DNA from: Bacteroides sp. GM023 | Lineage (GTDB): Bacteria > Bacteroidota > Bacteroidia > Bacteroidales > Bacteroidaceae | NCBI RefSeq assembly: GCF_014750685.1 | Contig: NZ_JAAXGE010000006.1 | Span: 186,001 to 250,000 of the forward strand | Direction of reading: 5' to 3' | Length of the DNA stretch: 64,000 bases | In this document: piece after piece, positions 63,971-64,000 of the stretch | Numbering within the stretch: position 1 is the stretch's first letter | Layout: every line of letters begins with the position of its first letter | Notes under the pieces: generated by a model | Told to the model about the DNA's origin: nothing | What the model saw: the letters and a program-made list of their open reading frames with translations, nothing else | Databases searched by the model: none | Made by a program: the position numbers and the translations under genes

Positions 63971-64000
63971 TTAGTGGAACACATTTGGAACATAAAATAT

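Overview
The window is chromosomal DNA of a gut Bacteroides, closest in gene content and order to B. thetaiotaomicron. Evidence: TAnnTTTG-type -7 promoter boxes ahead of many genes, SusC/SusD and DUF1735 lipoproteins, NigD-like and DUF6078 proteins, an rsfS-ftsH-cdsA operon, and an N-glycan locus that from memory matches the BT3983-BT3994 high-mannose N-glycan utilisation region read in reverse. Species is inferred from recall, not from a search.

Layout. 1-6742: housekeeping genes (partial pepD, a DUF1349 protein, a flippase-like membrane protein, rsmA/ksgA, mgtE, a DUF349 protein). 6743-7600: a compact HicA-HicB toxin-antitoxin pair with a palindromic operator-like region. 7745-25168: tRNA-Gln, rsfS-ftsH-cdsA, a NigD-like lipoprotein, lpxB-surE, parA-parB-DUF5683-lytic transglycosylase, relA/spoT, a MerR regulator, an M23 peptidase and alaS.

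25340-52471 is the accessory centre: a large polysaccharide utilisation locus for N-glycans. It holds three GH92 alpha-mannosidases, an ECF sigma factor and a FecR anti-sigma factor, a SusC transporter with an STN signalling domain, a SusD protein, and two mirror-image four-gene surface cassettes lying divergently on either side of susCD. Read outward from susCD, each cassette has the same order: degenerate GH18-like lipoprotein, LamG/DUF1735 lipoprotein, catalytic GH18 endoglycosidase, and a last variable binding protein (discoidin-like on the left, BACON plus leucine-rich-like on the right). A likely scheme is that the surface GH18 enzymes release N-glycans, the lipoproteins and SusD capture them, SusC imports them and reports to FecR/sigma, and the GH92 enzymes trim mannose. 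The degenerate GH18-like gene of the left cassette is out of frame with its own signal peptide by one base in a G6 tract, which is either phase variation, a mutation or a sequence error. Between the GH92 genes and the left cassette sit an AAA-ATPase/PD-(D/E)XK protein, a DUF6078 protein and a 600-bp region rich in inverted repeats.

52472-64000: an ATPase gene remnant, a perfect 50-bp palindrome, a RecD-like helicase, a conserved three-gene unit (membrane-anchored pseudopilin-like protein, DUF3822, rsmD), cardiolipin synthase, a large outer-membrane beta-barrel protein, a small membrane protein, aroB, an AraC regulator and tRNA-Pro.
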